From NCBI RefSeq assembly GCF_011038845.1, contig NZ_JAAKDW010000001.1, positions 186,001 through 250,000 of the forward strand: a stretch of DNA of 64,000 bases. The letters are read 5' to 3'. Below, piece after piece: positions 49,836-59,132 of the stretch. Source of the DNA: Enterococcus sp. ZJ1622 (GTDB lineage: Bacteria; Bacillota; Bacilli; Lactobacillales; Enterococcaceae). Both the position numbers and the translations under genes were made by a program. Every line of letters begins with the position of its first letter. The stretch's first letter is position 1. The notes under the pieces were generated by a model. It was not told the DNA's origin and did no database searches. It saw nothing but the letters and a program-made list of their open reading frames with translations.

Positions 49836-50277
49836 AGAATTATCAAGACACGAGATTCGTGAAATGGCTTTACAAGCATTGTTTCCATTGGATTTTAATG
49901 CTGACCTGACAAAAGAAGATGCGATTTACAACGCGATCGAACTGGATCATCGAGATATGATCAGTGAGGATGAATCGGAATTTGTTCCGGTTTACTTAGA
50001 TACATTGGTCGGCGGTGTTTGCGCCAAAAAAGATGAGTTAGACCAAACGATCGAAAAGCATTTGAAGGACAATTGGAGTATCAAACGTATCTCTAAAATG
50101 GATCTTATCATCTTGCGTATCGCTATCTTTGAAATGACATACGTGACGGATGTCCCGGCAACTGTTGCTTTAAATGAAGCAATCGAGCTGGCGAAAACAT
50201 TCAGTGATGATCGTTCGAGAAAATTTGTCAACGGTGTGCTATCCAATGTATTGAAAGAACTAGAAGCTGGGGCGTAA
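49828..50277 (+). CDS. nusB: Transcription antitermination factor NusB
   Basis: NusB joins NusE at boxA during rRNA transcription. The 149-aa helical protein has SRHEIREMALQALFPLDF at the start and the C-terminal VPATVALNEAIELAKTFSDD block. ATG 49828 overlaps the asp23 gene end; the frame opens 25 codons earlier inside that gene without a signal. A terminator overlaps its stop codon. Confidence 0.96.
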   Translation: MNKELSRHEIREMALQALFPLDFNADLTKEDAIYNAIELDHRDMISEDESEFVPVYLDTLVGGVCAKKDELDQTIEKHLKDNWSIKRISKMDLIILRIAIFEMTYVTDVPATVALNEAIELAKTFSDDRSRKFVNGVLSNVLKELEAGA

Positions 50278-50291
50278 GTCCTAGCTTTTTT
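50265..50291 (+). terminator. Terminator overlapping the nusB stop codon
   Basis: AGCTGGG and CCTAGCT (one G:T pair) enclose an 8-base loop; six T follow. Confidence 0.75.
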
Positions 50292-50370
50292 CTATGAGAG
50301 ATATTATTCATGTTATAAATCAGTAAAATTCTATGGTAGAATGTAAACAAAAAAGTCTGGGAGTGGTCAT

Positions 50371-51225
50371 GTGGCAGAATTGATTAAGGGAAAAGAATTA
50401 GCAGAAAAAATGCAAGCAGACATTGCGGTAAACATAGAGAAACTAAAAGAAAAAGGAATCCATCCCGGCTTAGTCGTTTTATTAGTAGGAGAAAATCCGG
50501 CAAGTCAGATTTATGTTCGAAACAAAGAACGTGTTGCAAAGAATATCGGCATCTACTCAAAAGTAGAACGTTATCCTGAGACGATCACTGAAGCGGAGCT
50601 GTTAGAAGAAATCCGCAGATATAATCAGGATCCGAAATTCCACGGTATTTTAGTACAGCTGCCATTGCCTCAGCAGATCGACGAAGAAAAAGTTCTGCTA
50701 GCGATCGATCCTGCAAAAGATGTCGACGGATTCCATCCAATGAATCTCGGCCGATTGCTTGCCGGCGATCCGGATAAGATCCCTTGCACTCCTTATGGCA
50801 TCATGAAAATGTTCGAAGCTTATTCGATTGATCTTTCTGGCAAGCAGGCAGTAGTGATCGGCCGAAGCAATATCGTGGGGAAACCAATGGCGCAATTGCT
50901 ACTGATGGCTGACGCTACAGTGACCATGACACATTCAAAAACCAGAGAACTAGCAAAGACCGCCCGTGAAGCAGATATTCTGGTAGTAGCGATCGGGCGC
51001 GGACACTTTGTGACAAAAGAATTTGTGAAACCCGGAGCTGTCGTCATCGATGTCGGGATGAATCGAGATGAAAATGGCAAGTTGATCGGTGATGTCAAAT
51101 TTGACGAGGTCGAACCGATCGCTAGTTACATCACCCCTGTCCCTAAAGGTGTCGGTCCAATGACGATCACGATGCTGATGTATCAGACAGTGAAATCCGC
51201 GGAAATTTTAGAAGCAGGTGAGTAA
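50371..51225 (+). CDS. folD: Methylenetetrahydrofolate dehydrogenase/cyclohydrolase
   Basis: FolD interconverts 5,10-methylene- and 10-formyl-THF. The 284-aa protein has the active-site [14 protein letters not shown] (Tyr/Lys), [18 protein letters not shown] and the nucleotide loop [16 protein letters not shown], ending [11 protein letters not shown]. It starts with GTG at 50371; the overlapping ATG at 50369 is out of frame. xseA begins directly after its stop. Confidence 0.96.
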   Translation: MAELIKGKELAEKMQADIAVNIEKLKEKGIHPGLVVLLVGENPASQIYVRNKERVAKNIGIYSKVERYPETITEAELLEEIRRYNQDPKFHGILVQLPLPQQIDEEKVLLAIDPAKDVDGFHPMNLGRLLAGDPDKIPCTPYGIMKMFEAYSIDLSGKQAVVIGRSNIVGKPMAQLLLMADATVTMTHSKTRELAKTAREADILVVAIGRGHFVTKEFVKPGAVVIDVGMNRDENGKLIGDVKFDEVEPIASYITPVPKGVGPMTITMLMYQTVKSAEILEAGE

Positions 51226-52563
51226 ATGTCTCAAGAGTACCTAACAGTCACGACATTGACAAAATATTTAAGACGGAAATTCGATGCAGATCCTTATCTG
51301 GAAAGAGTCTATCTGACAGGAGAGATTTCCAATTTCCGCTTGCGCGCCAATGCCCATCAGTATTTCAGCTTGAAAGACGATCATGCAAAAATCTCTGCGA
51401 TCATGTTCAAAGGGGTATTTCAGAAGTTGCGGTTTCAGCCGAAAGAAGGGATGAAAGTCCTTGTCGTCGGACGGATCTCCCTGTATGAAGCTGGAGGCTC
51501 TTATCAGATCTATGTGGAACATATGGAACCAGATGGTATAGGTGCACTTTACCAAGAACTGGAAGAACGAAAAGCGAAGCTGATGCAAGAAGGGCTGTTC
51601 CAAGGGCCTAAAAAAACATTGCCGCGCTTCCCGAAACGAATCGCAGTATTGACGAGTCCAAGCGGCGCCGTCATCCGAGATATTATCACGACCGTCAAAA
51701 GACGTTATCCGATCGTGCAGTTAGTACTTTTTCCAACTGTCGTCCAAGGGAACCAAGCAGCTGATAATGTCGTACGAAATATCCAGAGAGTAGAAGAACT
51801 CGGTCATTTCGATACGATGATTATCGGTCGGGGCGGTGGTTCTATCGAAGATCTATGGCCATTTAATGAGGAACGAGTCGCACGAGCGATTTATGGAGCA
51901 AAAACACCTGTCATTTCTTCTGTCGGACACGAAACAGATACGACGATCGCAGACTTAGTTGCCGATGTCCGAGCAGCTACACCGACAGCTGCTGCTGAAT
52001 TAGCTGTTCCAGTCCTTTCCGAGGAACTGATGCGGATCAAAGAACGACAGGCACGTTTGGAACAGGCATTTCTGCGTCAGATCCAAAGAAAACAAGAGCG
52101 ATTTGAACGCGCAAGACGATCGTATGTCTTTCGTCAGCCAGGACGTCTTTATGATGGGCAGACGATCAAATTAGATCAGCTGAAACAGCGATTATATCAA
52201 GCAACCCAGCAGATCTATCATGCAAAAGAAAAACAAACAATTGCATTAAGTCATCAGCTTGAGCAGGCAGCACCGCTACATCGTGTGCGAGAAGCGAAGC
52301 AAGAAACTACTTATTTAGAAAAACGTCTGGAAGAAAAAATCCAGCAGTATATGCAGCAACAGCAGCAGCGTTTCCACCAGGCAGTTCAATCACTTGATCT
52401 GCTGAGTCCTCTGAAAATCATGGGGCGCGGCTACAGTTACACGACATTGAACGATCAAGTCGTTAAAAGCATCAAAGAAATCAAGCCTGGTGACACACTG
52501 ACGATCCATTATCAGGATGGACAGGTGAAAGGGCAAGTGCAAGAGATAGAAAAAGGAGAATGA
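51226..52563 (+). CDS. xseA: Exodeoxyribonuclease VII large subunit
   Basis: The 445-aa subunit has the N-terminal OB-fold (VYLTGEISNFRLRANAHQYF), the catalytic domain with RGGGSIEDLWPFN and SVGHETDTTIADLVAD, a long coiled coil (about 290-390) and the C-terminal XseB-binding part. It starts immediately after the folD stop codon. Degrades single-stranded DNA with XseB. Confidence 0.96.
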   Translation: MSQEYLTVTTLTKYLRRKFDADPYLERVYLTGEISNFRLRANAHQYFSLKDDHAKISAIMFKGVFQKLRFQPKEGMKVLVVGRISLYEAGGSYQIYVEHMEPDGIGALYQELEERKAKLMQEGLFQGPKKTLPRFPKRIAVLTSPSGAVIRDIITTVKRRYPIVQLVLFPTVVQGNQAADNVVRNIQRVEELGHFDTMIIGRGGGSIEDLWPFNEERVARAIYGAKTPVISSVGHETDTTIADLVADVRAATPTAAAELAVPVLSEELMRIKERQARLEQAFLRQIQRKQERFERARRSYVFRQPGRLYDGQTIKLDQLKQRLYQATQQIYHAKEKQTIALSHQLEQAAPLHRVREAKQETTYLEKRLEEKIQQYMQQQQQRFHQAVQSLDLLSPLKIMGRGYSYTTLNDQVVKSIKEIKPGDTLTIHYQDGQVKGQVQEIEKGE

Positions 52564-52567
52564 CTAC

Positions 52568-52792
52568 ATGGAAAATCCAACGTTTGAAGAATCATTACAG
52601 GAATTGGAAAAAATCGTCACACAGCTAGAACAAGGTGATGTGCCTTTGGAATCTGCGTTAGATGCTTTTAAGCGAGGGATGGAATTAAGCAAACAGTGCC
52701 AAGATACACTATCAAAAGCAGAAGAAACCTTGACGAAAATGATGACAGAGACAAATGAAGAAGTTGTTTTTGATGGAAATGAGGATGCATAG
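52568..52792 (+). CDS. xseB: Exodeoxyribonuclease VII small subunit
   Basis: The 74-aa helical-hairpin protein has FEESLQELEKIVTQLEQGDV and LESALDAFKRGMELSKQCQ, the standard XseB signature. AAAGGAG precedes the ATG four bases after xseA. ispA starts at the very next base after its stop. Confidence 0.96.
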   Translation: MENPTFEESLQELEKIVTQLEQGDVPLESALDAFKRGMELSKQCQDTLSKAEETLTKMMTETNEEVVFDGNEDA

Positions 52793-53683
52793 ATGATGTT
52801 ATCTGATTTCTCAGCTGCCCATTTGCCATCAGTCGAAAAAGAGATTATTTCTTTTTTGAACGAACACACTTCAGATGAAAAATTGAAAGACAGTATGCTG
52901 TACTCAGTGAATGCCGGAGGGAAAAGAATCCGCCCTCTGCTGCTTTTGACGACGGTTGCTGCTTTCGATGAAAGAATCGACACAACGACTTATCAGGTTG
53001 CTGCAGCACTTGAAATGGTCCATACCTATTCATTGATCCATGACGATTTGCCAGCCATGGATGATGATGCACTTCGACGCGGAAAGCCCACCAATCATAA
53101 AGTATTCGGAGAAGCATTAGCGATTTTGGCGGGGGACGGCTTACTAACAGGTGCATTCCAGTTGATCAGTATGGCTCATTTAGCCAGCTCGCCGAAACTG
53201 CTGCTTTTACAACAGCTAGCAGCAAGTGCCGGAACGGAAGGAATGGTGGCTGGACAAGCTGCTGACATCGAAGGCGAGAACAAAGAACTTTCATTAGAAG
53301 AGCTTGCATCGGTCCATGAACGAAAGACGGGCCGATTGATACGATATGCATTGCTAGCAGGTGGGATCTTGGCAAAACAGCCAGAAGAAGTGCTTTCTTC
53401 ATTGCAGCAGCTAGCAAGTCATCTAGGTCTGGCTTTCCAGATCCGTGATGATTTATTAGACGTTGTCGGAACGACTGAAGCTCTAGGGAAAACAGCTGGA
53501 AAAGACGAAAAAACGGGTAAAAATACGTACCCTCGTTTATTAGGATTAGAAAAGACAAAGCAAGCATTAGCTGCAGAAATCGAAGCAGCAGTTGAAATCA
53601 TTGAAACATTGGAAGAAACTGTTTTTTCTTTTGATGGTGTGCTGCTGCGTCAATTGATCAAGCGATTTGATATGGAGAAATGA
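52793..53683 (+). CDS. ispA: Farnesyl diphosphate synthase (polyprenyl synthetase)
   Basis: The 296-aa prenyltransferase condenses IPP with DMAPP/GPP. It has the first aspartate-rich motif DDLPAMDDD preceded by the chain-length residues YSLIH (near 80) and the second motif in QIRDDLLDV. Directly after xseB, as usual. dxs, which follows ispA in B. subtilis, is absent, in line with the enterococcal mevalonate pathway. Confidence 0.94.
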   Translation: MMLSDFSAAHLPSVEKEIISFLNEHTSDEKLKDSMLYSVNAGGKRIRPLLLLTTVAAFDERIDTTTYQVAAALEMVHTYSLIHDDLPAMDDDALRRGKPTNHKVFGEALAILAGDGLLTGAFQLISMAHLASSPKLLLLQQLAASAGTEGMVAGQAADIEGENKELSLEELASVHERKTGRLIRYALLAGGILAKQPEEVLSSLQQLASHLGLAFQIRDDLLDVVGTTEALGKTAGKDEKTGKNTYPRLLGLEKTKQALAAEIEAAVEIIETLEETVFSFDGVLLRQLIKRFDMEK

Positions 53684-53691
53684 GGAAAACG

Positions 53692-54510
53692 ATGGAAAAA
53701 GAACGCGTAGACGTACTAGCGGTCAAACAAGGATTATTCGATACGAGAGAGCAAGCGAAACGTTCGGTAATGGCTGGACTGATTTATAATGAAAAAAATG
53801 AACGTTTTGACAAGCCCGGGGAAAAAATCCCTGTCAGCAGTGAACTGAAAGTCAAAGGAAAGAAACTGCCTTATGTATCCCGTGGCGGGTTGAAATTAGA
53901 AAAAGCACTCAAAGTTTTTGATCTGACTGTTGCAGATAAGATTTTACTGGATATCGGGGCATCCACAGGCGGGTTTACAGATGCCGCTCTGCAAAATGGT
54001 GCGAAGCTAAGTTATGCTTTGGATGTCGGATACAATCAGCTGGCTTGGAAAATCCGACAAGATCCGCGTGTCGTAGTGATGGAAAGAGTGAATTTCCGTT
54101 ATGCTAAACCTGAAGACTTTGATGCGGGGATTCCTGAAGTTGCCGTGATCGATGTGTCATTCATTTCCCTCAAACTGATGCTTCCGCCTTTACATGCTAT
54201 TTTAAAAGATGGGGGAGAAGTCATTACACTAATCAAACCGCAATTTGAAGCAGGAAGGGACGCAGTCGGTAAAAACGGCATCGTCCGTGACCCTCAGACT
54301 CATGAAACGGTCATCGATACGATCTTGGCTTTTGCAAGCGAAAGCGGATATGACGTTCTGGAGTTGAGCTATTCTCCTATCACAGGCGGCGAAGGAAATA
54401 TTGAATTTTTAGCTCATTTAAAGAAAGTTTCTGGAAAAGGAACGATCAATCCTGAGATCGATTCGTCGAAAGTCGTAGCAGAAGCACATGGACAGTTCAC
54501 ACATAAATAG
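53692..54510 (+). CDS. TlyA-family rRNA methyltransferase (YqxC)
   Basis: The 272-aa protein has an N-terminal S4 RNA-binding domain (MEKERVDVLAVKQGLFDTRE) and an FtsJ-like methyltransferase domain with LDIGASTGGFTDAAL and VIDVSFISLKLMLPP. The Mycobacterium homologue methylates rRNA 2'-hydroxyls and also acts as a haemolysin-associated protein; the target here is inferred. ATG 53692 follows GAGGAAAACG; the frame opens at 53680 within ispA. Confidence 0.9.
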   Translation: MEKERVDVLAVKQGLFDTREQAKRSVMAGLIYNEKNERFDKPGEKIPVSSELKVKGKKLPYVSRGGLKLEKALKVFDLTVADKILLDIGASTGGFTDAALQNGAKLSYALDVGYNQLAWKIRQDPRVVVMERVNFRYAKPEDFDAGIPEVAVIDVSFISLKLMLPPLHAILKDGGEVITLIKPQFEAGRDAVGKNGIVRDPQTHETVIDTILAFASESGYDVLELSYSPITGGEGNIEFLAHLKKVSGKGTINPEIDSSKVVAEAHGQFTHK

Positions 54511-54611
54511 TGCGGATCGACAAAGAAGTAGAAGTATGCGGATTCTTCTTTATTAAGCGTCTGAAATAGGCTATCATTGATAAGAAGAATAAGCGAAGGA
54601 GCGAAGAGAAC

Positions 54612-55061
54612 ATGAGAAAAAAAGATCGGCATCGTTTGATCACCCGTTTACTGAATGAACGCGATATCCGAAAACAAGAAGAGTTTGTGGAAATCTTGAA
54701 AAGTAAAGGCATATCCGTCACACAAGCAACGATTTCCAGAGACATCAAAGAACTCAAACTCATCAAAGTCCCCGCTTCAGACAGTGGTTATCGATACAGT
54801 CTTCCAGCAGAGACCAGCGAAGATGTGAGTACCAAACTGGAAAAATTGCTGAAGGACGCATTTGTCGCTGTAGATCAAATGGAAAAATTTGTTATTTTGA
54901 AAACTTTGCCGGGAAACGCTTCGGCGGCAGCCAATCTGATCGACAAACGGTATAAAAAAGAATTGTTTTCAATCATCAACGACGATGACAACGTGTTGAT
55001 GATCACTCGGACGGAAGAAGATGCTGTCACACTGAAGAAAGATTTCCTCCATTACCTTTAA
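54612..55061 (+). CDS. argR: Arginine repressor ArgR/AhrC
   Basis: This 149-aa hexameric arginine-responsive regulator has the winged helix IRKQEEFVEILKSKGISVTQ with ATISRDIKELKL, and the C-terminal arginine-binding domain ending with INDDDNVLMITRTEEDA. It sits before recN as in Bacillus, in the AhrC position. AAGGAGCGAAGAGAAC precedes the ATG. Enterococci often have several paralogues; this is the recN-linked one. Confidence 0.93.
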   Translation: MRKKDRHRLITRLLNERDIRKQEEFVEILKSKGISVTQATISRDIKELKLIKVPASDSGYRYSLPAETSEDVSTKLEKLLKDAFVAVDQMEKFVILKTLPGNASAAANLIDKRYKKELFSIINDDDNVLMITRTEEDAVTLKKDFLHYL

Positions 55062-55078
55062 TTTGAGGAGCGATTGCG

Positions 55079-56758
55079 ATGTTACAAGAAATCAGTATCA
55101 CTAATTTTGCGATTATTCCTGAGTTGCGGTTGTCTTTTCATGAAGGAATGACTGCATTGACAGGAGAAACAGGTGCAGGAAAATCGATCATCATCGATGC
55201 GCTCGGCTTATTGGCAGGTGGCAGAGGGTCCAGTGATTATATTCGGCAAGGAGCAGATAAATGTATCCTGGAAGGATTGTTCGAGCTTCCTCAGCAACCT
55301 GGATTTACTGACTTGATGGATGAACTAGGTATCGAATCTGATGATGACAATCTGATCGTACGACGTGATATGTCGTTGACTGGAAAAAATATCTGCCGAG
55401 TAAATGGACACATCGTAACATTAGCTAACCTTCGGCGGATTGGCAGTTATCTAGTAGATATCCAAGGTCAAAATGAACACCAGGAACTGCTACGTCCTGA
55501 TGCTCATCTGGATTTGCTTGATCGTTTTGGCGATGACGCGTTCCTTCAAAAGAAAAAAGCGTATCACAAAACATATAATGCTTATCGGGAATTAGAAAGA
55601 AAAGTCAGGAAAGTGCAGCAGAACGAAAAATCTTATGTCCAGCGAATCGATATGCTGCATTTCCAACAAGAAGAGATCGCTGCAGCTCAATTGCAACCTG
55701 GAGAAGAAGAAAAGCTGAAAGAAGAACGCGAAAAGCTGAGCAATTATCAAAAAATCGCGGATGGACTGGCTGCCGGTTACAGTGCATTAAGCGGAGGAGA
55801 CCAAAGTAGTGTCGATGGTATCGGTTTAGCTGTCTCAGAATTACAGAGCATCGCCCATTTGGATACGGAATATGAAACGATTTTCGATAATATCCAAAAC
55901 GCCTATTATCTGCTTCAAGATGCAGTGGGAGATATGAGTCGGCAAATCGATTTACTTGAACTAGACGAGAATCGACTAGAAGAAGTGACGCAAAGGCTAG
56001 AACTGATTCGTCAGCTTAAACGGAAATACGGTGATTCCATCGAAGCGATTTTGACGTACTATGAAGAGATCACAAGGGAACTTGCCTCTTCTGATTTTTC
56101 GGAAGGTCAGTTAGAAAAAATGAGAAGTGATCTTGCTGAAAAAGAGAGCTTGCTCAATCAGCAGGCAAACGAGCTGCGTGCAGGACGGAAAAAGATCGCT
56201 AAACAATTGGAGAAATCCATCTTGAAAGAGCTAAAAAGCTTATATATGGAAAACACGGAATTTGAAGTCCGGTTTATGGAACAGGAAGAAAAGCGTTTCG
56301 ACCCGAATGGATTTGACCAAGTAGAATTCTACATCACGACGAATCCGGGAGAACCGTTGAAGCCACTAGTGAAAGTTGCTTCTGGCGGGGAGCTTTCACG
56401 GATGCTGCTCGCATTGAAAACGATCTTTTCCTCTGAACAAGGTGTGACAAGTATCATTTTTGATGAGGTCGACACTGGGGTAAGCGGAAGAGTCGCACAA
56501 GCGATTGCAGACAAGATCTCACAGATCTCGAAGTATTCGCAAGTCTTGTGTATCACGCATCTGCCTCAGGTTGCAGCAGTTGCTGATTACCAGTATTATA
56601 TCGTCAAAGATGTGATCGAAGGAAGGACACGTACTTCGGTCCAGGAACTGAAGCCAAATCAACGAGAAAAAGAAATTGCTCGGATGCTCGCCGGAAGCGA
56701 GATCACTCAGCTGACTGTAGAGCATGCGAAAGAGCTGCTGCGTTTAGCGAAACGCTGA
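55079..56758 (+). CDS. recN: DNA repair protein RecN
   Basis: The 559-aa SMC-like ATPase has Walker A LTGETGAGKSIIIDAL (near residue 29), a central coiled coil (about 160-370), the signature VASGGELSRMLLALK and Walker B SIIFDEVDTGVSG. It acts early at double-strand breaks. GAGGAGCGATTGCG precedes ATG 55079. No LexA box was seen directly upstream. Confidence 0.96.
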   Translation: MLQEISITNFAIIPELRLSFHEGMTALTGETGAGKSIIIDALGLLAGGRGSSDYIRQGADKCILEGLFELPQQPGFTDLMDELGIESDDDNLIVRRDMSLTGKNICRVNGHIVTLANLRRIGSYLVDIQGQNEHQELLRPDAHLDLLDRFGDDAFLQKKKAYHKTYNAYRELERKVRKVQQNEKSYVQRIDMLHFQQEEIAAAQLQPGEEEKLKEEREKLSNYQKIADGLAAGYSALSGGDQSSVDGIGLAVSELQSIAHLDTEYETIFDNIQNAYYLLQDAVGDMSRQIDLLELDENRLEEVTQRLELIRQLKRKYGDSIEAILTYYEEITRELASSDFSEGQLEKMRSDLAEKESLLNQQANELRAGRKKIAKQLEKSILKELKSLYMENTEFEVRFMEQEEKRFDPNGFDQVEFYITTNPGEPLKPLVKVASGGELSRMLLALKTIFSSEQGVTSIIFDEVDTGVSGRVAQAIADKISQISKYSQVLCITHLPQVAAVADYQYYIVKDVIEGRTRTSVQELKPNQREKEIARMLAGSEITQLTVEHAKELLRLAKR

Positions 56759-56766
56759 TAAAAAAT

Positions 56767-56810
56767 AAACAGAAAAAGGCTGTGGTAAAAACCGCAGCCT
56801 TTTTCTGTTT
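56767..56810. terminator. Bidirectional terminator between recN and the DUF4044 gene
   Basis: AAACAGAAAAAGGCTGTGGT pairs with ACCGCAGCCTTTTTCTGTTT around AAAA with a single mismatch. Confidence 0.95.
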
Positions 56811-56822
56811 ATTCGAAAAGTA

Positions 56823-56939
56823 TTACATTACGCTCATAACTGCTGTTAAGACAACAGAACCGATCGTCAATAGCAGCATCGTCCATACGACGATTTTTGT
56901 TACTTTGGCGAAAGTACTCATTTGTTTTTTTTCTCGCAT
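56823..56939 (-). CDS. DUF4044-family small membrane protein
   Basis: Thirty-eight residues on the minus strand: MREKKQMSTFAKVTKIVVWT then a single hydrophobic helix, ending VMSVM. The charged start, the conserved FxKVTKIVVW and the length fit DUF4044, short single-pass proteins of Lactobacillales with no known function. GAGGT precedes the ATG. It is 72 bp downstream of corA on the same strand and could be co-transcribed with it. Confidence 0.75.
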   Translation of the reverse strand: MREKKQMSTFAKVTKIVVWTMLLLTIGSVVLTAVMSVM

Positions 56940-57011
56940 CGTTTATCTACCTCGAATTATTTAGTTGACTTAAGTGTACAATCTTTTTGTCGTTTCTACA
57001 AGAGGGGATGA

Positions 57012-57968
57012 TTATAAAAACTTGCCCTTTTTTAAATAATAGGTAGTAAGAACGCAAAGAAAGACCATGAACAGAATCAGCCAAATAAACGCATCATCTC
57101 TTTCAGCGATTGGGAGTTTGATATTCATTCCATACAAACTGCCGATGATCGTTGGAATCGTCAAGATGATCGTCAGAGAAGTTAAGATTTTCATAATATT
57201 ATTCAAATTATTCGAAACGATAGCAGAAAACGTCTGATTCATTTGTTCGACGAGCTTCAACTGGATACGCGAAGTAGTCATCGCTTGCTCTGTCTCGATG
57301 ATGACGTCTCTTAAATGATTCTTCAATGCGTGATTTTCTAGAAATAATTTATTTTGTGCCAATATTTTCAGCGTTTCCAAATTGGATGCAGTTGCCTCTC
57401 TGAAATAAACTAGACTTTTTTGGATATCCATTATTTGATAGAGATGTTTATTTTCCGTTGAAACTTGCAGCTGTTCTTCCAATTTGTCACAGTTTTCCTG
57501 TAAAGTAGCAAGGTAATTATTATAAGAAAAGGCAAGCTGCCATAAAAACTGCAGGAAAATATTTAAGTTGACGGACACATCGTTTTCAGGGAAGTTTTGA
57601 TTGAAGACTTTTTTCAAAAAAAGTGGTTCATGATTTGTAATTGTGATAAGCTTCTTTTTGGGAGTCACAATGATCGAAAACGGGTAGGTATCCACTTGGA
57701 AATAACCGCTAGGACTTGTTTTAGCGAAAGGATACTGCAATAATAACAATGCTGGTTTTGTCAGCTTTTCTTGATTGAATTCTTCTGCACGTGAGTTTTC
57801 CGCATCATCTAAAATCGATGTGATATAGTCTGTCGGAATCTGGAATTGATGTGTCAGCTGATGGATCTCTTCTGCAGTAGGATGTTCTACGCAATACCAA
57901 ATGGTTTCTTCTGATTCTGAGTCAGCGTGATAGAGCATTTGGTTGTCGATGGAAAAATACTTGATCAT
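57012..57968 (-). CDS. corA: CorA-family divalent cation transporter
   Basis: The 318-aa protein has a cytoplasmic alpha/beta domain, long helices (about 150-250) and two C-terminal membrane helices, the first ending in the selectivity motif YGMN. The family imports Mg2+ (or Co2+/Ni2+). It starts MIKYFSIDNQMLYHADSESE at an ATG after GGAGGTTTC. The length is normal. Confidence 0.92.
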   Translation of the reverse strand: MIKYFSIDNQMLYHADSESEETIWYCVEHPTAEEIHQLTHQFQIPTDYITSILDDAENSRAEEFNQEKLTKPALLLLQYPFAKTSPSGYFQVDTYPFSIIVTPKKKLITITNHEPLFLKKVFNQNFPENDVSVNLNIFLQFLWQLAFSYNNYLATLQENCDKLEEQLQVSTENKHLYQIMDIQKSLVYFREATASNLETLKILAQNKLFLENHALKNHLRDVIIETEQAMTTSRIQLKLVEQMNQTFSAIVSNNLNNIMKILTSLTIILTIPTIIGSLYGMNIKLPIAERDDAFIWLILFMVFLCVLTTYYLKKGKFL

Positions 57969-58141
57969 ATGAAACCTCCTGTAAATCCTGTTTCTTCTAT
58001 TATAACGGATACCTGAATAGAACTCATTGAAAGTGATCGTAAAAAAATCAGCATAACTGTATAAATTTAAATAAAATGAAATGGTTGTGTAAAGTATATG
58101 AAGTATACTTGAGACAATTAGAAAGAAGGAGTTTTCATCTC

Positions 58142-58510
58142 ATGGGCACATTTTCACCACTTGTATTGTTCTGGTACATCTTTCCGGTAATCGTATTATT
58201 CGGTTGCCAATTTCTTGTTAAACTATTTTCGTTGAATCGACGCTTTAAGATCAAGGCTCCTGATCTGGCGATCCCTTTTTTGTGGGGAGGGATGCATGCA
58301 CTGTCACGGAACATGGCGACAGTTTCGTTCCTGCCATTTTTCTTGATATCGATTCTACTGATGGGTATCTGTATTGCTGTCTTCCAAGCTTACTATTATG
58401 AAGAAATCGTTTATTCTCGTTATTTGAAAATGACTTGGCGTTTGACATTTTTACTCACTATCCTGCTTTATTTCGTTTTGATTGTATTAAATATCGTTTC
58501 CTACTTATGA
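58142..58510 (+). CDS. DUF3397-family membrane protein
   Basis: The 122-aa protein has four hydrophobic helices and the loop FKIKAPDLAIPFLWGGMHAL typical of DUF3397, found upstream of mraZ in enterococci. ATG 58142 follows GAAGGAGTTTTCATCTC; the frame opens 22 codons earlier without a signal. Function unknown. A hairpin closes the gene. Confidence 0.88.
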   Translation: MGTFSPLVLFWYIFPVIVLFGCQFLVKLFSLNRRFKIKAPDLAIPFLWGGMHALSRNMATVSFLPFFLISILLMGICIAVFQAYYYEEIVYSRYLKMTWRLTFLLTILLYFVLIVLNIVSYL

Positions 58511-58524
58511 TAAATAAGTAAAAG

Positions 58525-58556
58525 CTATAAAAAGACTTTAAAAAGTCTTTTTATAG
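58525..58556. terminator. Hairpin after the DUF3397 gene
   Basis: CTATAAAAAGACTTT and AAAGTCTTTTTATAG (58525-58539, 58542-58556) are perfect arms with a 2-base loop. It separates this gene from the mraZ promoter region. Confidence 0.75.
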
Positions 58557-58616
58557 TCTGGTTCTTAAAAAAAAGTTTATGAATAAAAAAACTTGTTCCC
58601 GGATTTCCTATAAAAG

Positions 58617-58641
58617 GTGGTAGAAAGTGGGGGATTGTGGT
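58617..58641 (+). promoter_or_regulatory. MraZ operator (three direct repeats)
   Basis: GTGGT-N5-GTGGG-N5-GTGGT: three repeats with 10-bp periodicity, 40 bp upstream of mraZ. This is the pattern bound by MraZ for autorepression in E. coli. A TATAAA at 58609-58614 overlaps its left edge. Confidence 0.75.
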
Positions 58642-58680
58642 AGACTAATTTTAGTTAGTGGAGGAACGGGGGTAGTTTCG

Positions 58681-59112
58681 ATGTTGATGGGCGAATATCG
58701 GCATAATATTGATACAAAAGGCCGTTTAATCGTGCCCTCGAAACTTCGTGAAGAACTTGGTGAACAGTTTGTTCTCACACGGGGATTGGATGGCTGCCTT
58801 TTTGGTTACCCAATGAGTGAGTGGACCAATTTAGAAGCCAAATTGAACGAAATGCCTTTAGCGAAGAAAGATGCTCGTACCTTCGTGCGTTTTTTTTACT
58901 CCGCTGCCACAGAATGTGAACTTGACAAACAAGGACGAATCAATATTCCGAGCACATTGCGAAAGTATGCTGATTTGTCAAAAGAATGCGTTGTAATAGG
59001 TGTCTCGAATCGGATCGAAATCTGGGATGAGTCACGCTGGCAGGCATTCTCTGATGAAGCAGAAGAAAACTTCGACGAAATTGCAGAGAATATGATTGAT
59101 TTCGGACTATAA
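58681..59112 (+). CDS. mraZ: Transcriptional regulator MraZ
   Basis: The 143-aa AbrB-fold regulator has the two DXXXR repeats, in [18 protein letters not shown] and [18 protein letters not shown]. It starts MLMGEYRHN at ATG 58681. It represses the division/cell-wall cluster that it heads, through the repeats at 58617-58641. rsmH follows by 20 bp. Confidence 0.95.
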   Translation: MLMGEYRHNIDTKGRLIVPSKLREELGEQFVLTRGLDGCLFGYPMSEWTNLEAKLNEMPLAKKDARTFVRFFYSAATECELDKQGRINIPSTLRKYADLSKECVVIGVSNRIEIWDESRWQAFSDEAEENFDEIAENMIDFGL

Positions 59113-59132
59113 GAATAGGAAGAGGCTGACTA

